Shown here one piece after another: positions 14,301 to 23,590 of a DNA stretch of 64,000 nt (positions are counted from its first letter, which is position 1; the number at the start of each line of letters is the position of its first letter). The notes under the pieces were generated by a model. It searched no databases. It was not told the DNA's origin and worked only from the letters and a program-made list of their open reading frames with translations. The position numbers and the translations under genes are program-made. The stretch is taken from contig NC_069658.1 in the NCBI RefSeq assembly GCF_027244095.1, positions 262,826,687 through 262,890,686 on the forward strand, given 5' to 3'. Source of the stretch: Hemicordylus capensis. Lineage: Eukaryota > Chordata > Lepidosauria > Squamata > Cordylidae.

Positions 14301-16657
14301 TTACTCAGTGGAAATCCCATAGAAATTAATAGCACAAGTAACTTGTTGGTTTTGGAAATCCTATTAAAAATAGCACCGACAAAGAAGCACAAAGCACCCA
14401 CTGAAACAAATTAAAACTAGTGTCTGTTATTATTACAGTAGTTTAACAACTTATTTGTTAGCTGCCCCATAACAAATTCTTCTCTGAGGAGCTTGCAACA
14501 CAACAGTAAAAACATCAAATTAAAACACATAACACAAAACAAATTACAACATAAAATAGAAAATATGATACAAAACATTTAGAAACTTTTCAAAAGAAAT
14601 CTAAAAGAACAAAGTGATGATGCCAGGTGAGCCTCACTGGGGAGGCTATTCCACAGACAGAGTGCCACCACCAAAAAGGCCTTTTCTCTAGTAGCCACCC
14701 GCCTAACCTTATTTGGCAGGGACACTTGGAGCAGGGCCTCAGAAGAAGATCTTAAGGTCCAAGTCGGGACCTAAGGGGCAAGACACTCTCTCAGGGAGCC
14801 TGGTCCCATGCCATTTAGGGTTTTAAAGTTTAAAACCAGCACTTTGAATTTGGCCCAGAAATGGGCTGGGAGCCAGTGCGGCTGACAGGTGTGGTATGAT
14901 CAAAATGCCCAGTCCCAGTTAATAATCTTGTGGCCCTATTTTGGACCAACTACAGTTTATGGACTATTTTCAAAGGCCGCACATACAACGCACTGCAGTA
15001 ATCTGCAAAGTAAACATGTTATTTCTCCCTGAATTCAGATAGCATTCATTATGGTTTTTAATGGTTTAATTAAAATTAATGGTTTTAATGCTGTTTTAAA
15101 GTATTGTTTTGAAATTTTTAAAATTGTTGTAATGTGTGTCCCCCCCCCCCTTCTGTCTTAACGAATGTTTTAGTTTGTTTTTATTCTGTTGTAAACCGCC
15201 CAGAGATGTAAGTTTGGGGCGGTATAAAAATGTTTAAATAAATAAATAAATAAATAAAATAATTTCACCCAGGCTAAAAGCCTGCTGAAACAGTGTTCAT
15301 GTGATAGTGGATCATCAGGGATGGGTCCTTTGGTAATCACTTGTAACTTTTTTATTTCAGTGACTCTTTGGCCTGTGCAATGCCCTAGTATTTGGTATCT
15401 ATTAAGGCAGGTGACTCTCAAGATGCATGCCGCATCCACTTGCCTTTCCCTGCAAGATCCCCACTGCTCATTAAGATCATCAGGAGGCTTTACAGACAGG
15501 GCTTCTACCCTGAATCTCCTTCAGAAGAGAGTGTATGTGTTCACACACCAGCCAAACTTACCCCAAAGTCCCTTCAAGATCCTTGGACCCACTCCACACA
15601 CAAATTGGGCGTTGTCTTGCAAATTCTAGCTTATCTCGCGTTATTTCCGGGTTTTTAAAATGCTGGTTTTAAGCTACTTTTTCTGAAAACGTTGGTGCAA
15701 ATAGGGAGAGGCACTGGCAGAATCATTATTATGATAAGAGGGATACTGCCTTTGAAATGCAGATGTAGCTTTTTATTACTCTCCCCTCCCCAGTGGCTGG
15801 AAGGAAAACACAGAGGCATGCCATATGAACTTGTAAAGACAAAAACAGAGAGCAGAGGGAAGGGGCTGCTTCCCTCAATGCCGCGAGTGTACTTGGAAGT
15901 GGCTTCGCTCAACATTTACCCCGCATGAAGTCATGTGCAAGAAACTCCCAGGAGAGGTCCGTCTTCTAGGGTGCTACCAATTCATCTGGTGGCACGCTGG
16001 GATCAGGCTTCCTCAGTTGGCCTTAGGCAGTGGCACATGTTCCCCATGAGTATAAAAGCCTTACCATATTTGAAGGCCTTCAAAAGAGCCCTAAAGACCC
16101 ATCTTTTCACCCGGGCTTTTAATAATATTTAATTGGTTTTAAAATGATTTTTATATTAACATTTTAATTGTTTTTAATTTTATGTGAACCACCTTGAGCT
16201 ATTTTGGGATGGCCAGTATATAAACAAATGGATTAAAAAAATAACACTAACAATATTTTTTAAAGCATCTCCAAGATCTTCCTAAACAACACAAAAGGCA
16301 GAGTTACTATAATCTTTTTGCTCACCTGACAAGGTCATTGGGGGCCCTGGGTCACGTGCCAACGCTTAAAGAGGCTTGCTTGGTTCACACATAAATGGAA
16401 GAGGACCTTTTTGGTCATTGTATCCAGATTCTGGAATGTTTTTCTGACATTCATTCATTGCCCTCTCTTACTGCCTTCAGTTGTTTTGTTGTTTTGTTTT
16501 TTGTCCAAGCTTTCAACTCCTAGAAAGTTGAGCTGTTAGCTCTGCTGCTGTTTCTGTTTGACTGCATTTATGTTTTTATTATTTGTGTTTTATTGCTATA
16601 ATGATTGTTCTATGACTTTAAAAAAAATTGTACACTGCCTTGGGATATGTTTTTATG

Positions 16658-16750
<93 letters not shown>

Positions 16751-19063
16751 ATTTATTGCTGATTGACAAAGAGTTTGTTAATCAACAATACATTTATAAA
16801 ATTCCTTTTGATTAACAGCATCCTTCTGAGATTTAGAAAATACTTTTATGGAGTTCTGTTTGCAACTTTAAAAATTCTCCCTCCCTTTCTCTCTATGCAC
16901 ACACACACCAATGAATAAATAAATAAAATTACTGTTTGGGGTAAATGGGAACAGTTGGCATGTATGATGCCAAGTACCGCGGCTTGGGTCCAGGGTACTT
17001 AAGAGAGTGCCTTCTTTGTCATGAACCCTGTCACCTATTAAGAACATATGGAGAGGCCCGGTTACGGTTGTCATCGGTTCATTTGATGGCAATTCAGGAC
17101 CAGGCCTTCTCTGTGGCTGCCCCAGGGCTTTGGAATATGCTCTCTGTCAACATAAGAGCATCTCCATCTCTGATTGCTTTTAGGAAGACCCTCAAGACAC
17201 ACCTGTTCTCTCAGGTTTTAAACTGTTTAATTTGGTTTTATCTTATGAGATTGTTTTTGTTTTGTGAAATTTTAAATATTTTTACTCTGTTTTATATTTG
17301 TTATGTTTTAAATTTTGTACACTGCCTAGAGATGCACATATCAGTTGGTATAAAAATGATAAATAAATAATACATGAAACTACCTACTTCTGCCAGAAAT
17401 TAACTGTGCAGCATTGGGCAAGTGACAATGGCCTCCTTTATAGGTTGATCAAGTGACCAAATGAAACATTGGGACTGGATAAGCAGAACTTATCTTGCTT
17501 TCGGAAAGCTTTTCCAACATCAGTGTTGTGGGAAAAACCTCTAGAATCTAGCCTTCCTGTTTGATTCAGCCACTGGCTTTCATCCTCCTATTGTGGATAG
17601 GGAATCGGGTGTCTTGCCAGAACCAAAGAGGATTAGGCTCAATTCTCGCCGATATACTTGCTGTCCAACTGAATGGAGTCAAACAACAAGGGTGCGTTGC
17701 TCAAAAAAGTTTTTATTTCATGTCATAAAAGGCACGAGTATCATCAGAGAACATCTGGCTGATACTGCGCGCCCGAGCCATGCAGTTGGCTCATTTTTAT
17801 AGGTCTCAAACATACAAGCATATCAACAAAGCGATTAATACACGTTATTAGTTATTAAACTTACATATTTCAGAGGTGTCATCTACAGCCTGAGAAGATG
17901 AGTTACTACCTGGCTTTTATGACAACTATGGCATCTCTTCGTACCAGCAAAACCCTCTTTCTGCTGACTGAGGAATTTAGCTAATGGCCTGTGTTTGACC
18001 ACTCCTGGTACCTGTTATCTCTGGTGGGCTTCTCAACCCACATTCTTGAAAGGGGGCCTCCCGCTCTTGACTTTGGCCTCTGTTACCGAGAGGCTTCTCA
18101 ACTCTGAATAACCTGCTAGCTTTATATTCCATTAGGGATATGAACCAAACTTTTGAGTTATACTTTGATACACACTTTTATATACTTATTTGTAGGCCTG
18201 GATTAAACAATTCGTTATCATCAGTTTGCTCTTTTATCACTTACTGCATAGTTCTTTTCTGTGTGATACATGAACTTAGTTTGGATGCCTCAGAAGTGTG
18301 TTCAAAAAGAAGAATATTGTAATGTTAAACATTGTTCTCAGGTGGCTTGGATGCATCTCATTGTTTTTGCAACCATTTTATTTATAAAAGGGCCATTCCA
18401 GCCAATCTGGTTTTCTCTCCTTGCCCAAAACCCATTCTGGTTTTCACTCCTTGCCCAAAACCTATTTACCAGCAATGAAAGTTTTCAGCTCTTTGAAAAC
18501 TTTGAGGTATAATGTTGGTTCTCCAGCAGCAACTACTACTGAATCTTTCAAAAGCAACTGAATTCAGTTTGACACCAAACCATCCCAGAGAGCTTAGCTG
18601 CTAGTGCAAAGGCAGCCTGAGCCACTGACAAACTAGTCCTTACCTTGTAGTCCTGGACAGCCTCCTCTAGAGGAAGCACCGTGTGAGTTCTGTGTTCCTT
18701 GGATCGGTCACATACCACACAGATGAGGGCTTGGTCATCTTCACAGAAAAGCTTCAGAGGCTCCTGGTGTCTCTCACACCCTCCCTGCTCTCCCGCAGCT
18801 TTTGCTGCCTGTAGCTTGAACCGTTTGGCTATTTCAACCATATTTGCTAGTTCCCTATTAGGTCTGAAATCTCTTTTGCAAGCCCCTCTTCGGCAGTGAG
18901 GGCAACAGAAACGTCTCCGGGACTTTTCGCAGCATTGAGTGATGCAAACCCGGCAGAAATTGTGCCCACAGTCTATGGAGACAGGGTCTGTGAAGTATTC
19001 TAGGCAGATGGAGCAAACTGCTGCCGTTTGGAGGCCTTGCAGAGGATTGTCGGCCGTGTCCAT
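4403..19063 (-). CDS. TRIM gene A: RING / B-box / coiled-coil / B30.2 protein (RFP/TRIM27-like)
   Basis: Seven coding exons join in frame to a 487-residue protein: 19063-18644, 12218-12123, 10132-9902, 7923-7901, 7098-6983, 5889-5830 and 4920-4403. Every intron is GT-AG. The order is RING (C17, C20, C32, H34, C37, C40, C54, C57), B-box 2 (C96, H99, C107, D110, C115, C118, H124, H127), coiled coil (about 141-290) and PRY-SPRY (about 317-487). This is the class C-IV TRIM layout, and exons 2, 3 and 4 have the sizes I recall for TRIM27/RFP. By family knowledge it is a RING E3 ubiquitin ligase that dimerises through the coiled coil and binds targets with B30.2. An in-frame ATG at 19171 would add 36 residues. 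I prefer 19063 because its context (GCAGCCATGG) is near-ideal and a CCAAT box lies about 115 bp upstream. The nearest AATAAA hexamer downstream is at 3388-3383. The exact orthologue is not identifiable by eye. Confidence 0.92.
5118..5230 (-). mobile_element. Old CR1 LINE 3' fragment
   Basis: Reads TGATCAGACTAAAAGTCCAT and CTAGCCCAGCATTCT on the plus strand, the complement of the CR1 3' UTR. Diverged from the younger CR1 copies here. Confidence 0.5.
5298..5532 (-). mobile_element. Tc1-like DNA transposon end (internal part missing)
   Basis: Read on the minus strand it starts at a TA target with CAGGTGAAACTCGGAAAATT and continues about 235 bp, nearly identical to the element at 63538-64000. 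Only this end is present; it is cut off inside the element near 5298. It lies in intron 6 of gene A. Confidence 0.85.
5830..5889 (-). CDS. TRIM gene A exon 6 (60 bp), variable hinge
   Basis: The acceptor is TTTCTCTAG and the chosen donor is CAACAG|GTGTGC. The 60-bp exon keeps phase 1 at both ends and encodes DSLLSELQEKEEGVDESPAT. The open frame continues past the donor to 5606, but this is the only well-formed GT that leaves the phase required by exon 7. The start (LLSEL) matches LLSEM in gene C exon 6, but the rest does not align. The donor is the least certain splice site in gene A. Confidence 0.7.
5890..6982. other. Gene A intron 5
   Basis: About 1.1 kb. No recognised repeat and no coding sequence beyond short random frames. 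Confidence 0.4.
6983..7098 (-). CDS. TRIM gene A exon 5 (116 bp), linker helix
   Basis: It encodes RCKKRKVPLPLEIPPDLNKK and onward to LLKKFK, entering in phase 2 and leaving in phase 1. It has a TTGCTAG acceptor and a GTAAAG donor. It corresponds to the linker between coiled coil and B30.2 in TRIM27-like proteins (the PPDL motif). Length is identical in all three paralogues. Confidence 0.9.
7262..7445 (+). mobile_element. CORE-SINE (MIR-like) fragment
   Basis: A 'GGGTTCAAATTCCCAGCTGAGC' B-box-like region is followed by a CORE-type segment (TAGGTCACTCTCTCTCACTC, then AACCTATCTCATAAGG) and a tail with TTCCTTGGAGGAAAGGTGGGA. The same tail occurs in reverse at 40108-40345. Inserted in gene A intron 4. 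Confidence 0.55.
7901..7923 (-). CDS. TRIM gene A exon 4 (23-bp microexon)
   Basis: A 23-bp exon encodes NVKNILS plus two bases of the next codon, between a TTCAG acceptor and a GTACGT donor. It was placed by homology with the 23-bp exons of genes B and C. It shifts the phase from 0 to 2, as the downstream exon requires. Confidence 0.85.
7924..9214. other. Gene A intron 3, left part with CA microsatellite
   Basis: The stretch contains an (AC)n run at about 8315-8349, and near 8840-8990 a segment ending 'CTGCTTTGAGAAC...GGTTGAAAAG' that recurs near 58400-58450, so it is a low-copy dispersed repeat. The 152-codon frame across the CA run is an artefact of the microsatellite. Confidence 0.5.
9215..9370 (+). 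mobile_element. Old CR1 LINE fragment
   Basis: Resembles the CR1 3' region (TTAGGAAAGGATTAGATCAT, CATGGAGGATAGCC). Diverged; in gene A intron 3. Confidence 0.4.
9902..10132 (-). CDS. TRIM gene A exon 3 (231 bp), main coiled coil
   Basis: It encodes 77 residues from EKLDVERKK to PASAFLQ, phase 0 at both ends, with AG acceptor and GTGAGA donor. It contains the LLHQFLEE and ISEMEEQ motifs seen in RFP-type TRIMs. The coiled coil normally forms an antiparallel dimer. No interruption is seen. Confidence 0.93.
11282..11788. mobile_element. hAT-like palindromic transposon (507 bp)
   Basis: Starts TAGTGATGTGCATGGAACC and ends in the complementary form (CCATGCACATCACTA). It is flanked by near-identical 8-bp duplications, CATAGCAT at 11274-11281 and CATAACAT at 11789-11796, the hAT target-duplication size. 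The interior is one long GC-rich inverted repeat and has no transposase. Inserted in gene A intron 2. Confidence 0.75.
12123..12218 (-). CDS. TRIM gene A exon 2 (96 bp), start of coiled coil
   Basis: It encodes 32 residues, phase 0 at both ends, between an AG acceptor at 12220-12219 and a GTAGGT donor. It begins EQIQSQSQSLKQEREKLQEL, a charged heptad-like helix typical of the TRIM coiled coil. The 96-bp length is identical in genes B and C. Confidence 0.92.
12384..12616 (-). mobile_element. Sauria SINE (tRNA-derived), minus strand
   Basis: Read on the minus strand: a tRNA-like B box (GGCTGCCAGTTCGAATCCC), then GATGCTGAAAGGCATCATCT, then the CTGTATTCTACCAAAGAAAA and GTGTGCTGCC/ACTTTACCTTT tail. 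The order matches the intact copy at 24340-24568. It lies in gene A intron 1. Confidence 0.85.
13336..14062 (-). mobile_element. CR1 LINE 3' end with ORF2 C-terminus
   Basis: Minus-strand coding from about 14062 to 13542 gives [54 protein letters not shown] and WNSLPQDVVTANNLDSFKRG, the CR1 reverse-transcriptase C-terminus. The rest is the CR1 3' UTR, ending in the ATGTTCTTATGT repeat. 5'-truncated; in gene A intron 1. Confidence 0.92.
14445..15010 (-). mobile_element. L2-like LINE 3' region
   Basis: The complement carries the diverged end of an L2-type ORF (TGGTCCAAAATAGGG..., GGGAGCCAGTGCGGC in reverse) and an AT-rich 3' region. Relatives lie at 20130-20880 (minus) and 62155-62624 (plus). 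Confidence 0.6.
15011..15262 (+). mobile_element. L2-like LINE 3' tail
   Basis: AT-rich tail, then TGTAAACCGCCCAGAGATGT, GGGGCGGTATAAAAATG and (AAAT)n. This 'accgcc...ggcggtataaa' signature ends most L2-like copies in the window. Confidence 0.7.
15940..16236 (+). mobile_element. L2-like LINE 3' fragment
   Basis: Contains a degraded 'F..ALKTHLFTRAF' coding end (GCCCTAAAGACCCATCTTTT) and the 'GAACCACCTTGAGCTATTTT ... AGTATATAAACAAA' tail. Confidence 0.65.
16370..16650 (+). mobile_element. Diverged L2-like LINE 3' fragment
   Basis: Ends 'TACACTGCCTTGGGATATGT', the eroded form of the L2-like tail. Weakly supported. Confidence 0.4.
16659..16752. repeat. Compound (GT)n(GA)n microsatellite
   Basis: A (GT) run up to about 16691 switches to a (GA) run to about 16751 with one A interruption. 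It creates a spurious open frame of alternating residues. Confidence 0.95.
16960..17372 (+). mobile_element. L2-like LINE 3' end with ORF2 C-terminus
   Basis: Encodes GPGYLRECLL, EARLRLSSVHLMAIQDQAFS, VAAPGLWNMLSV and FRKTLKTHLFSQVL, the characteristic L2 ORF2 C-terminus, and then the 'CTGCCTAGAGATGCACATAT' tail with (AAAT)n. Confidence 0.85.
17373..18643. other. Gene A intron 1, promoter-proximal part
   Basis: No coding sequence. A segment beginning TGTGGATAGGGAATCGGG at 17593 and the TTTTATTTCATG motif near 17712 weakly suggest an LTR remnant in reverse, but no matching end or target duplication could be fixed. Confidence 0.3.
18644..19063 (-). CDS. TRIM gene A exon 1: RING finger and B-box 2
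   Basis: The exon encodes 140 residues and ends at an AAG|GTAAGG donor in phase 0. The RING reads CSIC, then CGH, then FCRVC and CCPHC, so all eight zinc ligands are present. The B-box reads CERH, then FCEDD, CVVC and KEHRTH, and is also complete. The junction DYK|EQIQ matches the TRIM27 exon 1/exon 2 boundary as I remember it. Reading stays open upstream to an ATG at 19171; that longer N-terminus resembles nothing in the family and is probably 5' UTR. Confidence 0.93.
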
Positions 19064-19175
19064 GGCTGCCCGCCGCTGCCTGCAGCCACTGTGCAAGGCA
19101 GAAACCAAGTTTGGGGTGTCAGCCTGCAAGTGGATAGGAGCAATGGATGCGGTTTCCGTGGCTAAACTCATTCTG

Positions 19176-19180
19176 ATTGG
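19176..19180 (-). promoter_or_regulatory. CCAAT box of TRIM gene A
   Basis: CCAAT on the gene strand (context CAACCAATCAG), 113-117 bp upstream of the preferred ATG at 19063 and only 5 bp upstream of the alternative ATG at 19171. That spacing favours the downstream start. The flanking sequence is CpG-richer than the surroundings. No ISRE-like motif is seen here. Confidence 0.4.
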
Positions 19181-19489
19181 TTGATTTCCCGCGAGGAGCC
19201 TGGAGGAGCCGTAACTCTTTCACGGGGGTTGCTCCCTCAATTAGAAGAGTTGCCAGATCAGAATGTCCAGAGTGCAGATAAGTGGCGACGCACCGTGAGG
19301 TCATAGAACGCGCGCAAGCAAAGAGAAGCCTGAGCCTCGGGGGAGGAAAACAGGAGAGAGAAGTCGGGTGCTGGTGTCTGTTGGAGACGGGATGGGTTGT
19401 GGGGGGCGACAGTTGAGGAGCAGAAGCTAGAAAGAAAGATGAAAGGGAAGCAGATGGAGAAGGAAGCATCAGAAAGAAGATGGAATTGC

Positions 19490-19650
19490 AATTTTAAAAT
19501 TTTAATGTGTGTTTTCATCTATTGTAATTTTTATAATCTGTTTTTATGAATTTTAAATGGTTTTATTTTATATTATGTTTTAATCTGTACACCGCCTAGA
19601 GATTTCTATACTAGGCGGCATAGAAATGCAGTAAATAAATAAAGAATAAA
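19490..19650 (+). mobile_element. L2-like LINE 3' tail
   Basis: AT-rich tail with 'TGTACACCGCCTAGAGATTT' and 'AGGCGGCATAGAAATG', ending in AAAT repeats. Confidence 0.65.
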
Positions 19651-20129
19651 TAAAAGTGGACACAAAGCAGTAAAACGAACTGAAAAGAAAAACTGTATAA
19701 TAAATTCCTCCCTTCTACCCTGCGTTTCTACATAAAATGTACTCAAAGCAGTATACAAATGCAAGGATTAAGCTAACCGTCATTTTAAAAACATCAACGA
19801 AATGGTAACACAGCAGACCGAACAGAAGCAGTTAAAACAACAGAAAAGACCACATGCTAAATGTTGATCGGAATAAATAAAACTGTGACAGAAACACAGG
19901 TTGTTGCCTTCAGATGCCTAATACACATACAGTATTTACCTTACTCCAAGACTAGATTTTTTTCCTTTAATGTTAGAAAGCAGGGGGTGGTCTTAAATTC
20001 AGAGTCTTCTTCCTTTCAGGTAAATACAATAGAACTTGTATTATTTAAGGGAGTCGTCTTAAATTCAGAGTCAGCTTCAGTTTGGGGTAAATATGGTACA
20101 AGTTTATGTGTGAATGATGTATCTGCATT

Positions 20130-20880
20130 CATTTTTATTTATTTATTTATTTAATTTATATCCTGCCCAGACTTACATCTCTGGGCAGCTAACAACAATT
20201 AAAACACATATAAAAGTTAAAACAGTTAAACATATAACACATATAAAAGTTAAAACAATATAGCAATTTAAAAACCATAGAATTAACAATACTTTAAAAT
20301 TTAAAACCTGAGACGGCTTGGGTAAAAAAATGGGTTTTCAGGTGTTTTTTGAAAATTGCCAAGGATGGGGAGGATCGTAACTCAGCAGGGAGCACATTCC
20401 ACAATCTCAGGCAGCAGCCAAGAAGGCCCATCTCTGTGTGACCACCAAACTAGTTGGCGGTAACTGGAGATGGACCTCCTCAGATGACCTCAGTGGGTGG
20501 TGGGGTTCCTAGCGAAGAAGACGCTCTCTTAAATACCCAGGGCCGTTTAGGGCTTTGTAAGTTATAACTAGCACTTCACATTTTGTCTGGAAACCTATTG
20601 GCAGCCAGTGTAACTCCATCAGCAAAGGAGTAATGTGGTCTCTCCGAGATGACCCAGAGAACAACCTGGCTGCCGCATTCTGAACCAACTGAAGTTTCCG
20701 GACTACGTACAAAGGCAGCCCCACATAGAGTGCATTACAGAAGTCAAATCTGGAGGTTAACAACAAATGTACCACTGTTTTAAGGTCATTGATCTCAAGA
20801 AACGGACGCAGCTGGCGTATCAGCCGGACCTGATAGAAAGCACCCCTGAGAAACCAGGGAGAGGTGTGAATCTAGAAGTA
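20130..20880 (-). mobile_element. L2-like LINE 3' end with ORF2 C-terminus
   Basis: Minus-strand coding near 20775-20509 reads SRFDFCNALYVGLPLYVVRK, LQLVQNAAARLFSG, HITPLLMELHWLPI and YKALNGPGYLRERLL, an L2 reverse-transcriptase C-terminus. The rest is the L2-like 3' UTR. Confidence 0.88.
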
Positions 20881-21139
20881 CTCTCAGACTGCAAACCTGT
20901 TCCTTTTGGGGAAGTATGACCCCATCTAGAACAGGTAGATCAAAATAATATCTGGAGTTCTGACCCCACACAATAAGTACCTTAAGTGTCAGTCCAGGTC
21001 CAGTGGTCCCTTTATTCTCCCCACCCTCCCTCGTCTCTGTGTGGAATTAGTTTTGTTCTGGGTGGCAGTATCAAGGCAGTGTATGTGCACCTGAATTCAG
21101 AATGTGGCCTTCCTGATTCAACCTGAGTGGGATCTAAAA

Positions 21140-21320
21140 TGAAATGAGCGGACATCTAAAAACTTGTGAACACACGCACATGCCTTAGAGGGAACACTGT
21201 ACAGGTCCCTCAAATGCATGGTACAGATAGGAAGTATACTGCTGTACCGTCTTTCAACATAACATGTGAATAACTGTACCTGTATACAGATCTGAACCTA
21301 GCCCTATTCAGATGTTTAGT
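21140..21320. repeat. Unclassified dispersed repeat, copy 1
   Basis: Shares 'GTACAGATAGGAAGTA', a TATACAGAT block and 'CCCTATTCAGA' with 59470-59670 and, partly, 58590-58630. No termini could be defined. Confidence 0.4.
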
Positions 21321-21676
21321 TTAAAATCCTCTAAACACACTTACAGGTGCCAAAGCAGATGCAACCAGCTTCAGGACCTACCTGTACGTGTGTTCAGAGG
21401 ATTTTCAGCAAAATATCCAAATATAGCTCCTGTGTCCATGAGTATTGATATGTTAATAGGGCTAGATTATACGGATGTTCAACCTTTTGAACAGGGCTAT
21501 CTATATATTTAATTCTCTTGGGACCATGCATGCCCAGGATTTCTGGCAGAATTCTCGTGACACGCTGTGAGAGTTCGGGACTGAGGGAAACGTTGGTTGG
21601 GGGTTGGAGGAGCCCAGAGGAGGAGGCCGGGGGGGGGGGCACTCTGGCGGCTGGGGGCGGCTAGCAAGGGTGGTGA

Positions 21677-22393
21677 TGTAGAATTATGCTAGCTTTGTGA
21701 TAGTAGTGATGCATAAAGTACTTGGCTAACTTGCAAGTTTATAAAGATCCAGAAACAAGAAACAATATATTAATTTGTAATAGCTCATTTCTGTAACCTT
21801 ACGGGGCCATGTGATTTTGACAAATTAAGAAACTTAGGTAGTACGTGCAAACAGTATGTATGGAAGAATGCATGAGTGAGCAACATCAAGTGTGCCCCAG
21901 CCCCACTCCCTCTCGAACACAAACAATGTTGGGAAAGACGCCAAAGGCCTGAAGAATCGGTGAAAACCGGGGAGAACTGCCAAAGACATTGTAAAGGGGA
22001 AAGAACTGGGAATAGAACAAAAAGATAAGAGGAGTACATCTTGTGATCACGGAAATGGAAGTGGACTGCAGATGTACCAGCCGGAGTGGAAACATCCCTT
22101 TATAAGTCAGGCAGGAAACCAGAAGACCCCTGAGAAGCATCACCACCCAGTGCGAGGCCTCCACGCTTCTTCCAACACCCCTTTCAAAGACTGATCATCT
22201 TTGGAGTGGGGCTGGTGAGTGTGTGTGTGTGTGTGTGTGTGAATTAGGAGCTAGCTTGCTGTTTAACTGACTATAATAAACATGAATCATTGACTGACTA
22301 AAACCAGCTGGTGTCTGTGTCCGTTTTCCTGGGGCTGCCCTGTTGTTGGGCCGTGCAGTGCTAGAGGACTTAGAGTAAATAAAGGGTCCTACA
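21677..22393 (+). mobile_element. Candidate solo LTR of an endogenous retrovirus-like element (fossil)
   Basis: A 717-bp block runs from TGTAG to CTACA (short inverted ends of LTR type) and is flanked by GTGA on both sides (21673-21676 and 22394-22397). It has a TATA-like TTTATAAG near 22100 and an AATAAA near 22274. No internal retroviral genes and no second LTR are present, so it reads as a solo LTR. Family and age cannot be set from one copy. Confidence 0.5.
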
Positions 22394-22690
22394 GTGAGAG
22401 GAGAGGAGGCGGCTGGCAGCTGAGCAGCGCCACCAAGAGGAGCCCGGCTGGGCAGGTGGCGGTGGCGGCAGACTCCCAAAAATGGCCGGGGGCGGGGGGG
22501 AGGCTGGCGCAGCAACTGGAGCTGTTGTGGTGGGCATGTGGGCTGGGAGGAGGGAGAGTGGTGGAGGCGGCGGGCCCTGGCAAAGGAGGCAGCCAGCGGG
22601 CGAAAATGACTGGGAATAGATTGGGGTGGGGTGGGGGAGCGGCGAGGAGAGACTAGCGGCGCAGATGCTGTGTGCCGGTTCAGCGTTATA
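22394..22690. other. GC-rich, non-coding block
   Basis: Strongly G-rich on the plus strand, with GGCGG and GGGGGCGGGG runs. Open frames in it are low-complexity and read equally well on both strands. No gene supported. Confidence 0.4.
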
Positions 22691-22717
22691 ATTGTGCTTA
22701 CTGCTTTTAATCATAAA

Positions 22718-23074
22718 CTAGCCGACCCGCACAGAGCATGTGTGTGCTCTTTGGGGCCGGCTGTTCACCCCTCCCTCCCTCCTGCCCCTCTCTTGCCCCT
22801 CCCCTCCCTCCTGCCCCACTCTCTTTTGCCCCTCCCCCTCCCTCCTGCCCCTCTCTCTTGCCCCCTGCCCCTGCCCCACTCTCTCTTGCCCGCCCTCCCC
22901 TTCCTCCTGCCCCCTCCTGCCCACTCTCTCTTGCCCTCCCTCCCCTCCCCCCCTCCCAGCGACCAATTCTCCTGAGGTGCGCCTCAGCCAATCAGGCGCT
23001 TCCACCGCCCAGCCAATCTGCTGGGCGCTGGGACACACATTCCAAGGCTCATCCAGGAGAATTAAATATACAGA
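22718..23074 (-). mobile_element. Non-autonomous Helitron (357 bp) with polypyrimidine minisatellite
   Basis: On the minus strand it begins TCTGTATATTTAATTCTCC preceded by A and ends GGGTCGGCTAG followed by T. This is the Helitron rule: 5' TC, 3' CTRR, insertion between A and T, with a GC hairpin just before the 3' end. The interior is a CTCCCTCCTGCCCC-type minisatellite. No Rep/helicase is present. Confidence 0.75.
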
Positions 23075-23104
23075 TAATGAAGACATTCCTTAGACTCAAG
23101 AGCA

Positions 23105-23590
23105 CTCTCTGAGGTCATTCACACAATCAAAAACTATTCTATCCTGGGTGGGGCGCTGTGTGTGCTACCAATTTTCAGTTGTGTGGAAGCAAGGTGAAAG
23201 GAAAACCTGGATAGAAGTAATTGTGTGGAAGCTAGGTAGGAGGAAAACCAGGTATTCCACGTGTATGTCCCCCCTCCCCTATCAAGTTCACAATGCCTGG
23301 ACCAATATGAACCAAATTGGATACAGTTGTAGGGACACACAGGGACACTCAATGGCATTGTTTGTGATGATGTATTCCACCCCAAGTTGGCAGAAGCATG
23401 AACATTTGAGGCACAAGTGGGCTAATTTGTGAACTGCTTAACCAATTTGGACCACATTTCAGAGGGACAGCGAAAGGAAAGGAGGCAGATTAGTTCTTAC
23501 TAGAACAACTTGTTGATTGTGCAAATGACCTCACAGCAACCATACCTGGATAGAACAGTTATTGATTGTATGAATGAGCTCTCTGACAGG
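23105..23590. repeat. Inverted-repeat element related to 35184-35430
   Basis: Opens GAGGTCATTCACACAATCAA and closes near 23580 with ATTGATTGTATGAATGAGCT. The internal TGTGTGGAAGCAAGGTGAAA block also occurs in the 35184-35430 element. Confidence 0.5.

Noticed and set aside
17593-18480. Possible LTR in reverse orientation
   Set aside because: A TG-type start and a poly(A)-like motif are visible, but no matching end, no flanking duplication and no second copy could be established.
22631-23112. Several 110-124-codon frames rich in Pro, Leu and Ser, or Gly, Arg and Glu
   Set aside because: Same cause: polypyrimidine minisatellite of the Helitron at 22718-23074 plus a GC-rich flank.
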